Assembly (NCBI GenBank): GCA_016278505.1
Contig: JADQBQ010000001.1
Location: 62,001 to 126,000 of the forward strand
Source: Clostridiales bacterium
Lineage (GTDB): Bacteria > Bacillota > Desulfotomaculia > Desulfotomaculales > VENG01
Reading direction: 5' to 3'
DNA length: 64,000 bases
Position 1 is the first letter of the stretch, and the number at the start of each line of letters is the position of its first letter. The notes beneath the pieces were generated by a model. The model was given only the letters and a program-made list of their open reading frames with translations. It was not told the DNA's origin and did not search any database. Position numbers and translations under genes: made by a program. Below are positions 19,321-27,426 of the stretch, piece by piece.

Positions 19321-19632
19321 TCAATCCTCTCTCTTTCTCCGCCCTTTAAAATATCCCAAACAATAGCCAATAAACCCCGCGCCCAAGGCTCCTTGCACAA
19401 CAAAGAGTAAGCTTTCAATCTCTCCGCTGGGCGGCTCCCAGATGCTTTCCAACCATGGTGTATAACCTGGTGAGATTTCATTTATTACTGCTTCTGCTTT
19501 ACCATCCGCCCCGCCAAAGTCCGCTCCTTTGCTGGTAAATAGGGGTATAACGGCTAAGGCCACCACCAGTGCCAGTAAAAGCATGTTTTTCATTACAAAT
19601 TTGTTGCCCCGGCCAGTTTGTGCCCGGCTCAT
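19321..19632 (-). CDS. cbiN: Cobalt transport protein CbiN
   Basis: A 103-residue protein with two membrane helices (residues 15-32 and 73-93) flanking an extracellular loop '[17 protein letters not shown]', the standard CbiN pattern. It helps CbiM load cobalt. It overlaps cbiM by four bases. Confidence 0.94.
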   Translation of the reverse strand: MSRAQTGRGNKFVMKNMLLLALVVALAVIPLFTSKGADFGGADGKAEAVINEISPGYTPWLESIWEPPSGEIESLLFVVQGALGAGFIGYCLGYFKGRRKRED

Positions 19633-20390
19633 AATTTCGCCTCCCTGGAACTGATATTAAACTGTAACTGGTTCAGTTCTTCTTTGGCATAAGCAGACAC
19701 CAAATTAAGCACCAGCACAGTAAGAAGCCCCTCACTGACAGCCAGCGGAATTTGAGTAACTGCAAATACAGATGCAAATTTAGTAAATGACATCATTACC
19801 CCACCTTGCCCGGCAGGAAAAGCGAGGGCTAACTGAGCAGAGGTAATAATATAAGTGAATAAATTCCCCAGGCCGGCACCCAAAAAAACCGAAAGCCATT
19901 GAGGCGCCCCAAGCTTCTGGGCTCCCTTAAAAACTCCGTAGGCCACCATAGGTCCGGCCACAGCCATGGCAAAAGCATTGGCACCCAATGTGGATAGGCC
20001 GCCATGGGCCAATAGCAATGCCTGAAATAATAGCACAATGGTACCCAGTATAGTCATAACGGTGGGCCCGAACATAATGGCTCCTAATCCTACCCCGGTA
20101 AGGTGAGAGGAACTTCCCGTAACAGAGGGGATCTTAAGAGCAGAAAGTACAAACACAAATGCTCCTACCAAGCCCAGAAGCATCTTCAGCCGGGGGTTAT
20201 AAGCATTCATTTTATTGATTGACCGCATGCCGATGACCAGAAAAGGCAGCGTAACCAGTGCCCAAAAGGCCGCCCAACCTGCCGGAAGAAACCCCTCCAT
20301 AATGTGCATGGCATAGGCTGGCTTCGGTATAGTTAACAGCAAAGCAAACAAGTATCCACACAACAGAGAAGTTCGCTTAATTGTCTTCAA
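19629..20390 (-). CDS. cbiM: Cobalt transport substrate-binding membrane protein CbiM
   Basis: The S component of the cobalt ECF transporter (253 aa). A signal sequence ends '...PKPAYA' just before 'MHIMEGFLP', whose new N-terminal Met-His coordinates cobalt in CbiM/NikM. Six or seven helices follow, with '[16 protein letters not shown]' carrying further conserved ligands. The frame opens at GTG 20402, but GGGAAGGTGG lies eight bases before TTG at 20390, which is the better start. First transporter gene of the operon, after cobK. Confidence 0.94.
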   Translation of the reverse strand: MKTIKRTSLLCGYLFALLLTIPKPAYAMHIMEGFLPAGWAAFWALVTLPFLVIGMRSINKMNAYNPRLKMLLGLVGAFVFVLSALKIPSVTGSSSHLTGVGLGAIMFGPTVMTILGTIVLLFQALLLAHGGLSTLGANAFAMAVAGPMVAYGVFKGAQKLGAPQWLSVFLGAGLGNLFTYIITSAQLALAFPAGQGGVMMSFTKFASVFAVTQIPLAVSEGLLTVLVLNLVSAYAKEELNQLQFNISSREAKL

Positions 20391-20422
20391 TTGAATAACC
20401 ACCTTCCCGATTCATTTACAGA

Positions 20423-21190
20423 TTAAGTAGCGATCTTATTGGACAGAAAAAACAGAATTTCCCGCCATGAATAAACAGGTCCATTATTTTTTTGCTTTAT
20501 AATAACCACAGGTATCTTTAAAGCAAGGGCAGCGGACAGCTTATTATCAGTTCCGCCGGCCTTTCCACTATCTTTTGTAACTACCACTGAAGCTCGGTAC
20601 ATCTTAAACAGGGCTTTATTTACCTGTTTTGAAAATGGGCCCTGCATGGCAACTATATCCTTGGGCTTTATACCCATATCCTGACACTTCCTGATCACCC
20701 TGTGTTCGGGTAAAACCCGTACCACCAAACGCACACCAAAGTCATTTTTTACCCGTAAAAAGGGTTCCACCCCGTTACTGCCGGTAGTAAGAAATATACA
20801 CTTGCCCAACAGAGCAGCCTTTTCAGCCGCCTGCTCTGCTGAATATACGTAATTGACCAGATCATTCTTCTGAACCTCAGTTTCTTCCCGGCCTACACGG
20901 TAATAAGGAATGCCGTAATTGTCACATACCGCAACATAAGGGTCTGGTATTTGCCGATGGCTGTCTGATGAAAAGGGATGCCTGGCATCCACTAACCCCC
21001 GGACATTGTTCTTTTGAAACCATGCCGAAAGTTCAAGGAATGGCATTTCATCCAACACCATAGCACCGTCCTCCAACGCCAGTTCTTTGCCGTATTCACT
21101 GGCCGGGATTACTCCCACTTGTTGTCCTTTATCAACCAAGTGGCGAACGAGTTTACGTCCATCACCGGTACCACCCAATATGATTATCAA
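20423..21190 (-). CDS. cobK: Precorrin-6x reductase CobK/CbiJ
   Basis: A 255-residue NAD(P)H-dependent enzyme that reduces the corrin macrocycle in adenosylcobalamin synthesis. The Rossmann start 'ILGGTGDGRKLVRHL', the central 'DARHPFSSD' and 'FLTTGSNGVEPF', and 'AMQGPFSKQVNKALF...VTKDSGKAGG' match the family. The frame opens at TTG 21208, but AGGTGAAACGATA precedes TTG at 21190, which also overlaps the stop of an upstream 27-codon ORF (TTGA). It heads the cobalt uptake operon and is the only corrin-ring gene seen here. Confidence 0.92.
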   Translation of the reverse strand: MIIILGGTGDGRKLVRHLVDKGQQVGVIPASEYGKELALEDGAMVLDEMPFLELSAWFQKNNVRGLVDARHPFSSDSHRQIPDPYVAVCDNYGIPYYRVGREETEVQKNDLVNYVYSAEQAAEKAALLGKCIFLTTGSNGVEPFLRVKNDFGVRLVVRVLPEHRVIRKCQDMGIKPKDIVAMQGPFSKQVNKALFKMYRASVVVTKDSGKAGGTDNKLSAALALKIPVVIIKQKNNGPVYSWREILFFLSNKIAT

Positions 21191-21270
21191 TATCGTTTCA
21201 CCTGCCAAATATGATCAAAGAAAAACCCCGGATTACCGGGGATAATTGTTAACCCAAAATTAGGCCACAT
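21187..21270 (-). CDS. 27-residue leader ORF translationally coupled to cobK
   Basis: A short frame starting at ATG 21270 behind TTAGGGGGTGGTTAG, a strong ribosome site, and ending at TGA 21189-21187, which overlaps the TTG start of cobK (TTGA). The peptide is rich in Trp, Phe, Pro and Gly (begins MWPNFG, includes PGNPGFFFD). A terminator-like hairpin, CCCCGG-TAAT-CCGGGG-TTTTT, lies inside its codons 11-17. The layout suggests translation-dependent attenuation or a true small protein; no homologue is known to me. Confidence 0.5.
   Translation of the reverse strand: MWPNFGLTIIPGNPGFFFDHIWQVKRY
21223..21243 (-). terminator. Terminator-like hairpin inside cobK leader ORF
   Basis: On the minus strand CCCCGGTAATCCGGGG is followed by TTTTTC, a compact intrinsic-terminator shape located 33 bases before the cobK start and within the leader ORF. 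Ribosomes translating the ORF would cover it. Confidence 0.6.
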
Positions 21271-21528
21271 CTAACCACCCCCTAACAATACATATTAGTG
21301 GTAAGCTAGACAGGCCTAACCCGCTGCAAAGAAATATTGTATCCAAGTTGGTATCACCCTTTTGAATACCTTATCTAAAACAACGAAAAACTAGGTCCAG
21401 GTTTTCAGCTGAGACTTCTCGAGCCACAGCACCTGTCACATTTTTTATTTTTAAGACTAAAACAAAGAAAGATACCCTGGAACATAACACCCGCAGCAAC
21501 AGGGAGTATGAGATTGAAAAAGAATAAT

Positions 21529-21565
21529 TAAAAACACCCCGCTCACCAAAGAGCCGGGGTGTTTA
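21529..21565 (-). terminator. Terminator of the cobalamin riboswitch
   Basis: Minus-strand AACACCCCGGCTC / GAGCGGGGTGTT hairpin followed by TTTTTAATT, directly after the riboswitch aptamer. It should form when adenosylcobalamin is bound and stop transcription of the cob/cbi operon. Confidence 0.85.
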
Positions 21566-21604
21566 CATACTTAAATTACCCGCGCTGCCCTCTCCTTGGG
21601 AGGT

Positions 21605-21782
21605 TACTATGCACATAACTTTCAGGCAGGTTTCCTGACTTATGAGTCATTGTATGCTTCCGCCTTCCCGTCCGCTTAGCAACCGAACAGTGGCACTCTG
21701 GAAGATACTCATCATTTACAGTGGCCGGACCGCCCAGGACTCACACCTGGTTCCCTATTATCCCCTGCAAGGGGCACCTAAA
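21605..21782 (-). promoter_or_regulatory. Cobalamin riboswitch
   Basis: On the minus strand the element runs from AGGTGCCCCTTGCAGGGG through AATAGGGAACCAGGTG, GGCGGTCCGGCCACTGTAA and on to the B12 box (AAGTCAGGAAACCTGCCTG), all in consensus order. It controls the cobK-cbiMNQO operon, turning it off when cobalamin is plentiful. Confidence 0.95.
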
Positions 21783-21854
21783 GATTAATTCAATTAAGCT
21801 ACCGATATTTGATTTAATTTTAACATAAAATTCACACTTTGTCCATGATAAAGG

Positions 21855-21889
21855 TAAAAGACCCACAAATTTACTTTGTGGGTCTTTTA
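21855..21889 (-). terminator. Terminator after clpX
   Basis: TAAAAGACCCACAAA / TTTGTGGGTCTTTTA, perfect 15-bp stem with a 5-base loop, nine bases beyond the clpX stop. Confidence 0.92.
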
Positions 21890-21897
21890 AGCCGCTG

Positions 21898-23148
21898 TTA
21901 TGCTGATTCTTCTTTCTTTTTCTTGCGGTCAACAGAAATAATAATTGGTTTATCTTTCTTTTCAATAGCATCCTGGGTGATAGCACACTTGGCTATATCA
22001 TCCCGTGAGGGCAGGTCGTACATAATATCCAACATCACTTCTTCTAAGATGGCCCTTAAGCCGCGGGCACCGGTGGCACGCCGCATAGCCTCTCGAGCTA
22101 CTGCCCCAAGTGCATCCTGTTGGAATTCCAATCCCACACCATCAAGTTCAAACAGTTTTTCATACTGTTTAACCAAAGCATTTCTGGGCTCTGTGAGAAT
22201 GCGAACCAAGGCCTCCTCATCCAGCGCCTCAATGGTAACAATAACCGGTAAACGCCCGACAAACTCAGGAATGAGACCATATTTTAATAAGTCTTCCGGT
22301 AGTATACGCTTGAGAATTTGTCCTATATTTTGTTCCTGCTTGGGCTTAATTTCCGCCCCAAAACCCATTGCCTTCTTCCCAATACGGTTTTCGATAAGTT
22401 TTTCGATCCCGTCAAAGGCGCCACCACAAATAAACAAAATATTGGTGGTATCAAGCTGGATAAACTCCTGGTGAGGATGCTTGCGTCCACCTTGAGGCGG
22501 CACACTGGCAACCGTACCTTCAAGTATTTTCAGCAACGCCTGCTGAACACCTTCACCGGAAACATCCCGGGTTATTGAAGGGTTTTCAGACTTACGGGCA
22601 ATTTTATCAATCTCATCAATATAAATAATACCCTTCTCAGCCTTTTCAACATCATAATCGGCTGCCTGGATAAGTTTGAGCAGTATATTTTCTACATCCT
22701 CACCCACGTACCCGGCTTCAGTCAGTGATGTTGCATCAGCAATGGCAAAGGGAACATTCAGCAATCGTGCCAAGGTTTGTGCAAGTAATGTTTTACCACA
22801 GCCGGTAGGGCCCATCATTACAATGTTGCTTTTTTGGAGCTCTACATCATCAATTTTTCCACCCAGGTTAATTCTCTTGTAATGATTATATACCGCTACC
22901 GCCAAATTTTTCTTGGCATCCTCCTGGCCAATTACATACTGGTCAAGAATGTCTTTAATTTCCTGCGGCTTCGGAATATCACCAAGTTCCAGCCCAACAT
23001 CTTCCCCTAACTCTTCCTCAATAATCTCGTTGCAGAGTTCAATACACTCATCACAAATATATACTCCCGGCCCGGCAACTAGTTTCTTCACCTGGTCTTG
23101 CAGCTTTCCACAAAAGGAACACTTTAATTGACCTTTTTCATTAAACAT
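21898..23148 (-). CDS. clpX: ATP-dependent Clp protease unfoldase ClpX
   Basis: A 416-residue AAA+ unfoldase that feeds substrates to ClpP. The N-terminal zinc domain has 'CSFCGKLQ' and 'CDECIELC'; Walker A is '[13 protein letters not shown]', the pore loop 'GYVGEDVE', Walker B '[11 protein letters not shown]', and the ClpP-docking IGF-type loop lies near residue 265. Sixteen bases downstream of clpP and co-transcribed with it. Confidence 0.97.
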   Translation of the reverse strand: MFNEKGQLKCSFCGKLQDQVKKLVAGPGVYICDECIELCNEIIEEELGEDVGLELGDIPKPQEIKDILDQYVIGQEDAKKNLAVAVYNHYKRINLGGKIDDVELQKSNIVMMGPTGCGKTLLAQTLARLLNVPFAIADATSLTEAGYVGEDVENILLKLIQAADYDVEKAEKGIIYIDEIDKIARKSENPSITRDVSGEGVQQALLKILEGTVASVPPQGGRKHPHQEFIQLDTTNILFICGGAFDGIEKLIENRIGKKAMGFGAEIKPKQEQNIGQILKRILPEDLLKYGLIPEFVGRLPVIVTIEALDEEALVRILTEPRNALVKQYEKLFELDGVGLEFQQDALGAVAREAMRRATGARGLRAILEEVMLDIMYDLPSRDDIAKCAITQDAIEKKDKPIIISVDRKKKKEESA

Positions 23149-23163
23149 AAAATTCCACCTCTT

Positions 23164-23757
23164 TTAGCTTTGCTTACGCACCTGGAATACCTCATCCACG
23201 ATGCCGTATTGCTTCGCATCTTCGGCTGACATGAAGAAATCCCTTTCCGTATCCCGGGCCACAGTCTCCAACGGCTGACCGGTGTGCTTAGACAGCAGAT
23301 CGTTTAGAATAGACTTCATACGCAATATTTCCTTGGCATGAATGTCAATATCGGTTGCCTGCCCTTGAACACCCCCCAAAGGCTGATGAATCATAATGCG
23401 GGCATATGGCAGTGCAAAGCGTTTACCCTTTTCTCCAGCCGCCAGCAGGAAAGAACCCATACTTGCAGCCTGACCCATACATATGGTGGAAACCGGTGGT
23501 TTTATATATTGCATTGTATCATAAATGGCCATCCCAGCAGTTACAATTCCACCTGGGGAATTGAGATAAAGGTGTACGTCCTTTTCCGGGTCCTCAGCCT
23601 CCAGGAACAGAAGCTGGGCGATAACTAAATTGGCAACGTTATCGTCAATGGGACCGCCGATGAAAATAATCCTGTCCTTCAACAGCCGGGAATATATGTC
23701 GTAGGCACGCTCTCCCCTATTACTCTGTTCAACAACAATGGGTACTAAATTTGACAC
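23164..23757 (-). CDS. clpP: ATP-dependent Clp protease proteolytic subunit ClpP
   Basis: A 197-residue serine peptidase forming the barrel-shaped protease core. The catalytic Ser is in 'GQAASMGSF', His in 'MIHQPLGG' and Asp in 'ERDFFMS'. GTG start at 23757 after AGGAGGGAATTTAT. It lies between tig and clpX in the standard order. Confidence 0.97.
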   Translation of the reverse strand: MSNLVPIVVEQSNRGERAYDIYSRLLKDRIIFIGGPIDDNVANLVIAQLLFLEAEDPEKDVHLYLNSPGGIVTAGMAIYDTMQYIKPPVSTICMGQAASMGSFLLAAGEKGKRFALPYARIMIHQPLGGVQGQATDIDIHAKEILRMKSILNDLLSKHTGQPLETVARDTERDFFMSAEDAKQYGIVDEVFQVRKQS

Positions 23758-23788
23758 ATAAATTCCCTCCTTTTATTCATAATTAAAT

Positions 23789-25105
23789 TTATTCCTTGGC
23801 CTCTTCCTTTGTGCCCGGTACAATAATAGCGTTTTTCAACAAAAAGTCAACAGTTTTCTCCCTGGCAATTCCACCCTTTAAATAATCCAACTGATTTTGT
23901 GACTCCAGGATCTTTTTCAGGGTTTTAGAATCTTGTTGGTATTGTCCTGCCATTTCCTCTATTTTCTTTTCCATATCTTCATCATTTACTTCAATTTGTT
24001 CTTGCCTGGCGATGGTATCTAAAACCAGAGCAGTTTTTTCCGACCTTTCAGCTTCAGGGCGTAAGTTTTCCTCAAGCTGCTCCATATTAGATTCAGTATA
24101 CTTCAGATAATCTTCGATGGAAAGGCCCTGAGACATAAGGCGCTGCTCCATATCCTTTTTCATTTGGTCAACCTGACTATCTACCATTTCTGCAGGGATT
24201 TCGACCGTAGCATTATCTACCGCTTTGGTAATAACTTCGGTACGCATTTCTTGTTTTGCCCTGTCTTGTGCTGCTTGCTTTAAATTATTCAACACATCCG
24301 CCCTTAATTCCTCCAAGGTATCGAACTCACTTACATCCTTGGCCAATTCATCGTCAAGAGCAGACAACTCCTTGCGTTTCAAGCCTTTCAGCGTCACTGT
24401 AAACTCTGTTTCCTTACCAGCAAGATCTTTGTTTTGGTAATCCTCGGGGAAGGTAACTGAAATTACCTTGGTTTCGCCGACTGCCATTCCTTCCAGCTGC
24501 TCCTCAAAACCTGGGATAAAGGAACCTGAACCGATTTCCAGTGCGTAATCAGATGCCTGGCCACCTTCAAATTCCTCACCATCCACACGCCCGGTGAAAT
24601 CAATGGTAGCCATGTCCCCATTTTTAATGTTTCCTTCATCTAGTGTGACAAGTTGGGCATGTTTATTACGCAACTTTTCCAATTCCTCATCCACTTCTTC
24701 TTCGCCAATCTCAACTGGAACCTGTGTAACTTCCAGTTCCTTATAGTCACCCAATTCCACTTCAGGTTTAACTTTAACTGTAGCCTTAAACTTTACCGGT
24801 TCTCCCTCTTCCACGTGCAACAGTTCTACTTCGGGCTGTTCAATCGGTTCTACACCGGTCTCTTCAAGTGCTTCCACATAGGCATCAGGTATCACAAGTT
24901 CAACTGCTTCATTATATAAGGCAGCTTTTCCAACATAATTTTCCACTACACGCCGAGGTGCTTTGCCACGCCTAAAACCCGGTACGTTAACCTGTTTAAC
25001 CAACTTCTTGTAAGCCTGGCTTAAAGCCTGGTCAAATTTTTCCGCATCTACCTCCACTTCCATAACAACGGTGTTTTTTTCTATCCTGTCCGCGGTAGCC
25101 TTCAT
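23789..25105 (-). CDS. tig: Trigger factor
   Basis: A 438-residue ribosome-associated chaperone and peptidyl-prolyl isomerase. The ribosome-docking signature appears as 'GFRRGKAPRRVVENY' near residue 45, the FKBP-like domain spans about residues 160-245 ('GDMATIDFTGRVDGE'), and a helical C-terminal domain follows. First gene of the tig-clpP-clpX operon; ATG at 25105 after AAGGGGGAGCAG. Confidence 0.97.
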   Translation of the reverse strand: MKATADRIEKNTVVMEVEVDAEKFDQALSQAYKKLVKQVNVPGFRRGKAPRRVVENYVGKAALYNEAVELVIPDAYVEALEETGVEPIEQPEVELLHVEEGEPVKFKATVKVKPEVELGDYKELEVTQVPVEIGEEEVDEELEKLRNKHAQLVTLDEGNIKNGDMATIDFTGRVDGEEFEGGQASDYALEIGSGSFIPGFEEQLEGMAVGETKVISVTFPEDYQNKDLAGKETEFTVTLKGLKRKELSALDDELAKDVSEFDTLEELRADVLNNLKQAAQDRAKQEMRTEVITKAVDNATVEIPAEMVDSQVDQMKKDMEQRLMSQGLSIEDYLKYTESNMEQLEENLRPEAERSEKTALVLDTIARQEQIEVNDEDMEKKIEEMAGQYQQDSKTLKKILESQNQLDYLKGGIAREKTVDFLLKNAIIVPGTKEEAKE

Positions 25106-25530
25106 TTGCTCTGCTCCCCCTTGAATTATGTAATTTACAGCATAGTGTAACCATTTCCTAATTAATCTTCCTGCTCAATATTCTACAGTTAGAGGATATT
25201 TCCTCCAGGCATTGGTCTTTTTATTATCAAATGAATTTATCTACTTTAAAATGTGTCCACGCATTTAAAAACCAATACCCCGGGAAACAGCCAATTTATT
25301 CGATTGAACCAGTATTTTAACATGTTTTGATACACAAGGCAACAATCTCAAGGTATAATTGGTTATCAAAGAGATCAATTAATAATGAGAAATCCACTTT
25401 CAATAAATACAAAATTTTGAAATTTTCTTGACCACCTATGACAAGTGTGTCATAATCTTGATAACTGTATGTTAGTACAGACAACATTCTCAAGAATAAA
25501 CTATCTTTATTTTTAAGGAGGTTATCAAAT
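25106..25530. other. Intergenic region between tig and biotin carrier
   Basis: 425 AT-rich bases between divergent genes. It contains the biotin-carrier promoter with an overlapping palindrome (25428-25456). The rest shows no ORF, repeat or RNA structure that I recognise. Confidence 0.5.
25428..25456 (+). promoter_or_regulatory. Promoter of biotin-carrier gene with overlapping operator palindrome
   Basis: TTGACC (25428-25433), a 17-base spacer and CATAAT (25451-25456). A palindrome ATGACA-AGTG-TGTCAT (25438-25453) covers the end of the spacer and most of the -10 box, an ideal place for a repressor. The regulator is unknown. Confidence 0.65.
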
Positions 25531-25740
25531 ATGGATGTTCTTGCGCCAATGGTAGGGAAAGTGGTTTCTGTTGATGTCAAAGTCGGTGACCAAGTAAAAG
25601 CAAACGATGAGGTTGCGACCCTTGAGGCCATGAAAATGTATATTTCCATATATGCCCCCGGTGACGGTACGGTTAAGGAAATAAAAGTAAGAGCTGGTGA
25701 CGCCGTAACTAACGAAACTGTAATTATGACCATCGAGTAA
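25531..25740 (+). CDS. Stand-alone biotin carrier protein (BCCP-like)
   Basis: A 69-residue protein made only of the biotinyl/lipoyl-attachment domain. The biotinylation motif EAMKM places the acceptor Lys at residue 35, flanked by the hydrophobic beta-hairpin repeats 'GKVVSVDVKVGDQV' and 'GTVKEIKVRAGDAV'. Such proteins carry carboxyl groups in methylmalonyl-CoA decarboxylase/transcarboxylase or acyl-CoA carboxylase complexes. No carboxylase subunits are nearby. Start ATG after AAGGAGGTTATCAAAT. Preceded by an operator-like palindrome and followed by a series of hairpins. Confidence 0.9.
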   Translation: MDVLAPMVGKVVSVDVKVGDQVKANDEVATLEAMKMYISIYAPGDGTVKEIKVRAGDAVTNETVIMTIE

Positions 25741-25745
25741 ACTCG

Positions 25746-25835
25746 TTCAGCTAAAGCTGAATACCGGAGCTTAAAAGGAAAGGGGACACACCTCCTGCGG
25801 AGGAATGTCCCCAACTGGTGGGATTGAATCCCACC
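25746..25835 (+). other. Run of stable hairpins after biotin carrier gene
   Basis: Three back-to-back inverted repeats begin six bases after the stop: TTCAGCT-AA-AGCTGAA (25746-25761); GGGGACA..CCTCC-TGC-GGAGG..TGTCCCC (25782-25812); GGTGGGAT-TGA-ATCCCACC (25817-25835). None has a T-run. This could be the folded 3' end of the mRNA, a small RNA or a relic of a repeat. Confidence 0.55.
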
Positions 25836-25900
25836 TGAAGAAAAAAGTGCGAAACTTCCAAGCTACCGTGATCGATTGTTTACACATATGGAAACAACGC

Positions 25901-25937
25901 AAAACTTCCGCGCTTTAAGCGTTACGGAAGTTTTTTT
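25901..25937 (+). terminator. Terminator of biotin-carrier transcript
   Basis: AAAACTTCCG / CGGAAGTTTTTTT hairpin with a T-run. It follows the hairpin series and probably ends the transcript. Confidence 0.85.
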
Positions 25938-26098
25938 CGTAATTGCCGCAAAATTCGGCACGTGACTACTTGTTACACACGCAACAAATCAATTTTGTCT
26001 ACGGTCAATAACATTAAGATACTTAAGAATAATCGCTTTTAAGTTTTCCAAACAGTGTTTTTGTTGGTTTCAATATAAAATTCTGAACAATTAGAATT

Positions 26099-26116
26099 CT
26101 AGGCATGTTTTTTGCA
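26099..26116 (+). promoter_or_regulatory. Candidate sigma-54 promoter of the thiolase operon
   Basis: CTAGGCATGTTTTTTGCA has GG and GC separated by exactly 10 bases, the invariant -24/-12 spacing of sigma-54 promoters, and differs from TTGGCACGNNNNTTGCA at two or three positions. It lies about 98 bases upstream of the thiolase ATG. Two ATTCTGAACA repeats (about 26080 and 26149) flank it and may bind a regulator. Confidence 0.55.
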
Positions 26117-26213
26117 CAAGAAACTCCTAAAGGGTATGCGAACTAGTGTATTCTGAACATTTCAACCTTTCGAATACTTTGGAATTCCCCAAAATCAGGA
26201 GGGAGCGAAACCA

Positions 26214-27392
26214 ATGCGGGAAACAGTAGTTATCAGTGCAGCTCGCACACCGTTCGGCAAACTGGGTGGTGCGCTTAAACCCTTAAATGCTGTTCAACTG
26301 GGTGGCATAGCCATGCAGGAGGCGGTTAACAGGGCGGAAATAGACGGATCCGAGATAGAAAATGTGATTTTCGGGCAGGTTCTTCAAGGCGGGTGCGGGC
26401 AAGTGCCTTCACGCCAGGCATCCAGAATGGCCGGCTTACCTTGGGACATACCGTCTGAAACTATAAACAAAGTTTGTGCTTCCGGCTTAAGAGCCGTCTC
26501 TATGGCGGATCAAGCCATTCGAGCCGGAGATGCCGATTTAATGCTTGCCGGCGGTATGGAAAGCATGAGCAACGCTCCTTACTTTGTTAATGCTCGCTGG
26601 AACCTTCGTATGTTTGACACCAAATTTAAAGACTTAATGGTAAACGACGGCCTTTGGTGCGCCTTTTATGACCGCCATATGGCTATTCACGGCGGCGAAG
26701 TGGCAATTGAATACGGTGTTAGTCGCGAGGAGCAGGATGAGTGGGCATTAAGAAGTCAACAGAAAGCTGTAGAAGCTATTGATGTCGGCAGGCTTAAGGA
26801 TGAAATTGTTGACGTTAGTATTCCCCAAAAAAAAGGAGACCCCAAGATTTGTGACACAGATGAAGGGCCGCGCCGGGACGCCAGTCTAGAGGCATTAAAA
26901 AAACTGCCTCCTGTTTTCGATAAGAATAACACAGTTACAGCGGGTAATGCCCCCGGGGTTAATGACGGGGCCGGTGCCATGGTGCTTATGTCTAAAGAAA
27001 AAGCTCAGAAACTCGGGAAAGAGCCCATGGCTACCATATTAGGCCATGCATCCGTTTCTCAGGAAGCTAAATACATCGCTACCGTACCGGGCCTTGCCAT
27101 TAACAAGCTTCTCATGCAAAAAGGCCTAACCATTGATCAAATTGATCTTCTAGAAGTCAATGAAGCCTTTGCCGCGGTTACACTTGTAAGCAGTAAGATT
27201 GCCGGTTACCCCCTGGGTAAAACCAACGTTAACGGCGGGGCCGTGGCCTTCGGACATCCCATCGGGGCCAGCGGGGCACGTGTGCTAATGACATTGATTT
27301 ACGAACTCCGGCGGCGTGGCGGCGGTTTAGGTATAGCTGCCATATGCAGCGGGGCCGCACAAGGTGATGCCATGTTAATTAAAGTTGAATAA
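26214..27392 (+). CDS. Acetyl-CoA C-acetyltransferase (thiolase)
   Basis: A 392-residue thiolase of the AtoB/ThlA type, condensing two acetyl-CoA or cleaving acetoacetyl-CoA. The acyl-accepting Cys is in '[12 protein letters not shown]' (about residue 88); the catalytic His and second Cys are in '[12 protein letters not shown]' and '[12 protein letters not shown]'. Start ATG after AGGAGGGAGCGAAACCA. First gene of a fatty-acid/butyrate degradation or synthesis cluster with the acyl-CoA dehydrogenase 34 bases downstream; likely under sigma-54 control. Confidence 0.95.
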   Translation: MRETVVISAARTPFGKLGGALKPLNAVQLGGIAMQEAVNRAEIDGSEIENVIFGQVLQGGCGQVPSRQASRMAGLPWDIPSETINKVCASGLRAVSMADQAIRAGDADLMLAGGMESMSNAPYFVNARWNLRMFDTKFKDLMVNDGLWCAFYDRHMAIHGGEVAIEYGVSREEQDEWALRSQQKAVEAIDVGRLKDEIVDVSIPQKKGDPKICDTDEGPRRDASLEALKKLPPVFDKNNTVTAGNAPGVNDGAGAMVLMSKEKAQKLGKEPMATILGHASVSQEAKYIATVPGLAINKLLMQKGLTIDQIDLLEVNEAFAAVTLVSSKIAGYPLGKTNVNGGAVAFGHPIGASGARVLMTLIYELRRRGGGLGIAAICSGAAQGDAMLIKVE

Positions 27393-27426
27393 TATTCAAT
27401 TTAAAGTGAAAAGGAGTTAAAAACAT

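Noticed and set aside
21839-22474. 211-codon plus-strand ORF
   Set aside because: Antisense to the clpX 3' end and its terminator; Ser-rich low-complexity sequence typical of shadow frames.
25317-25814. 165-codon minus-strand ORF
   Set aside because: Covers the biotin carrier gene, its promoter and its 3' hairpins on the wrong strand; the plus-strand gene with EAMKM is clearly the real one.
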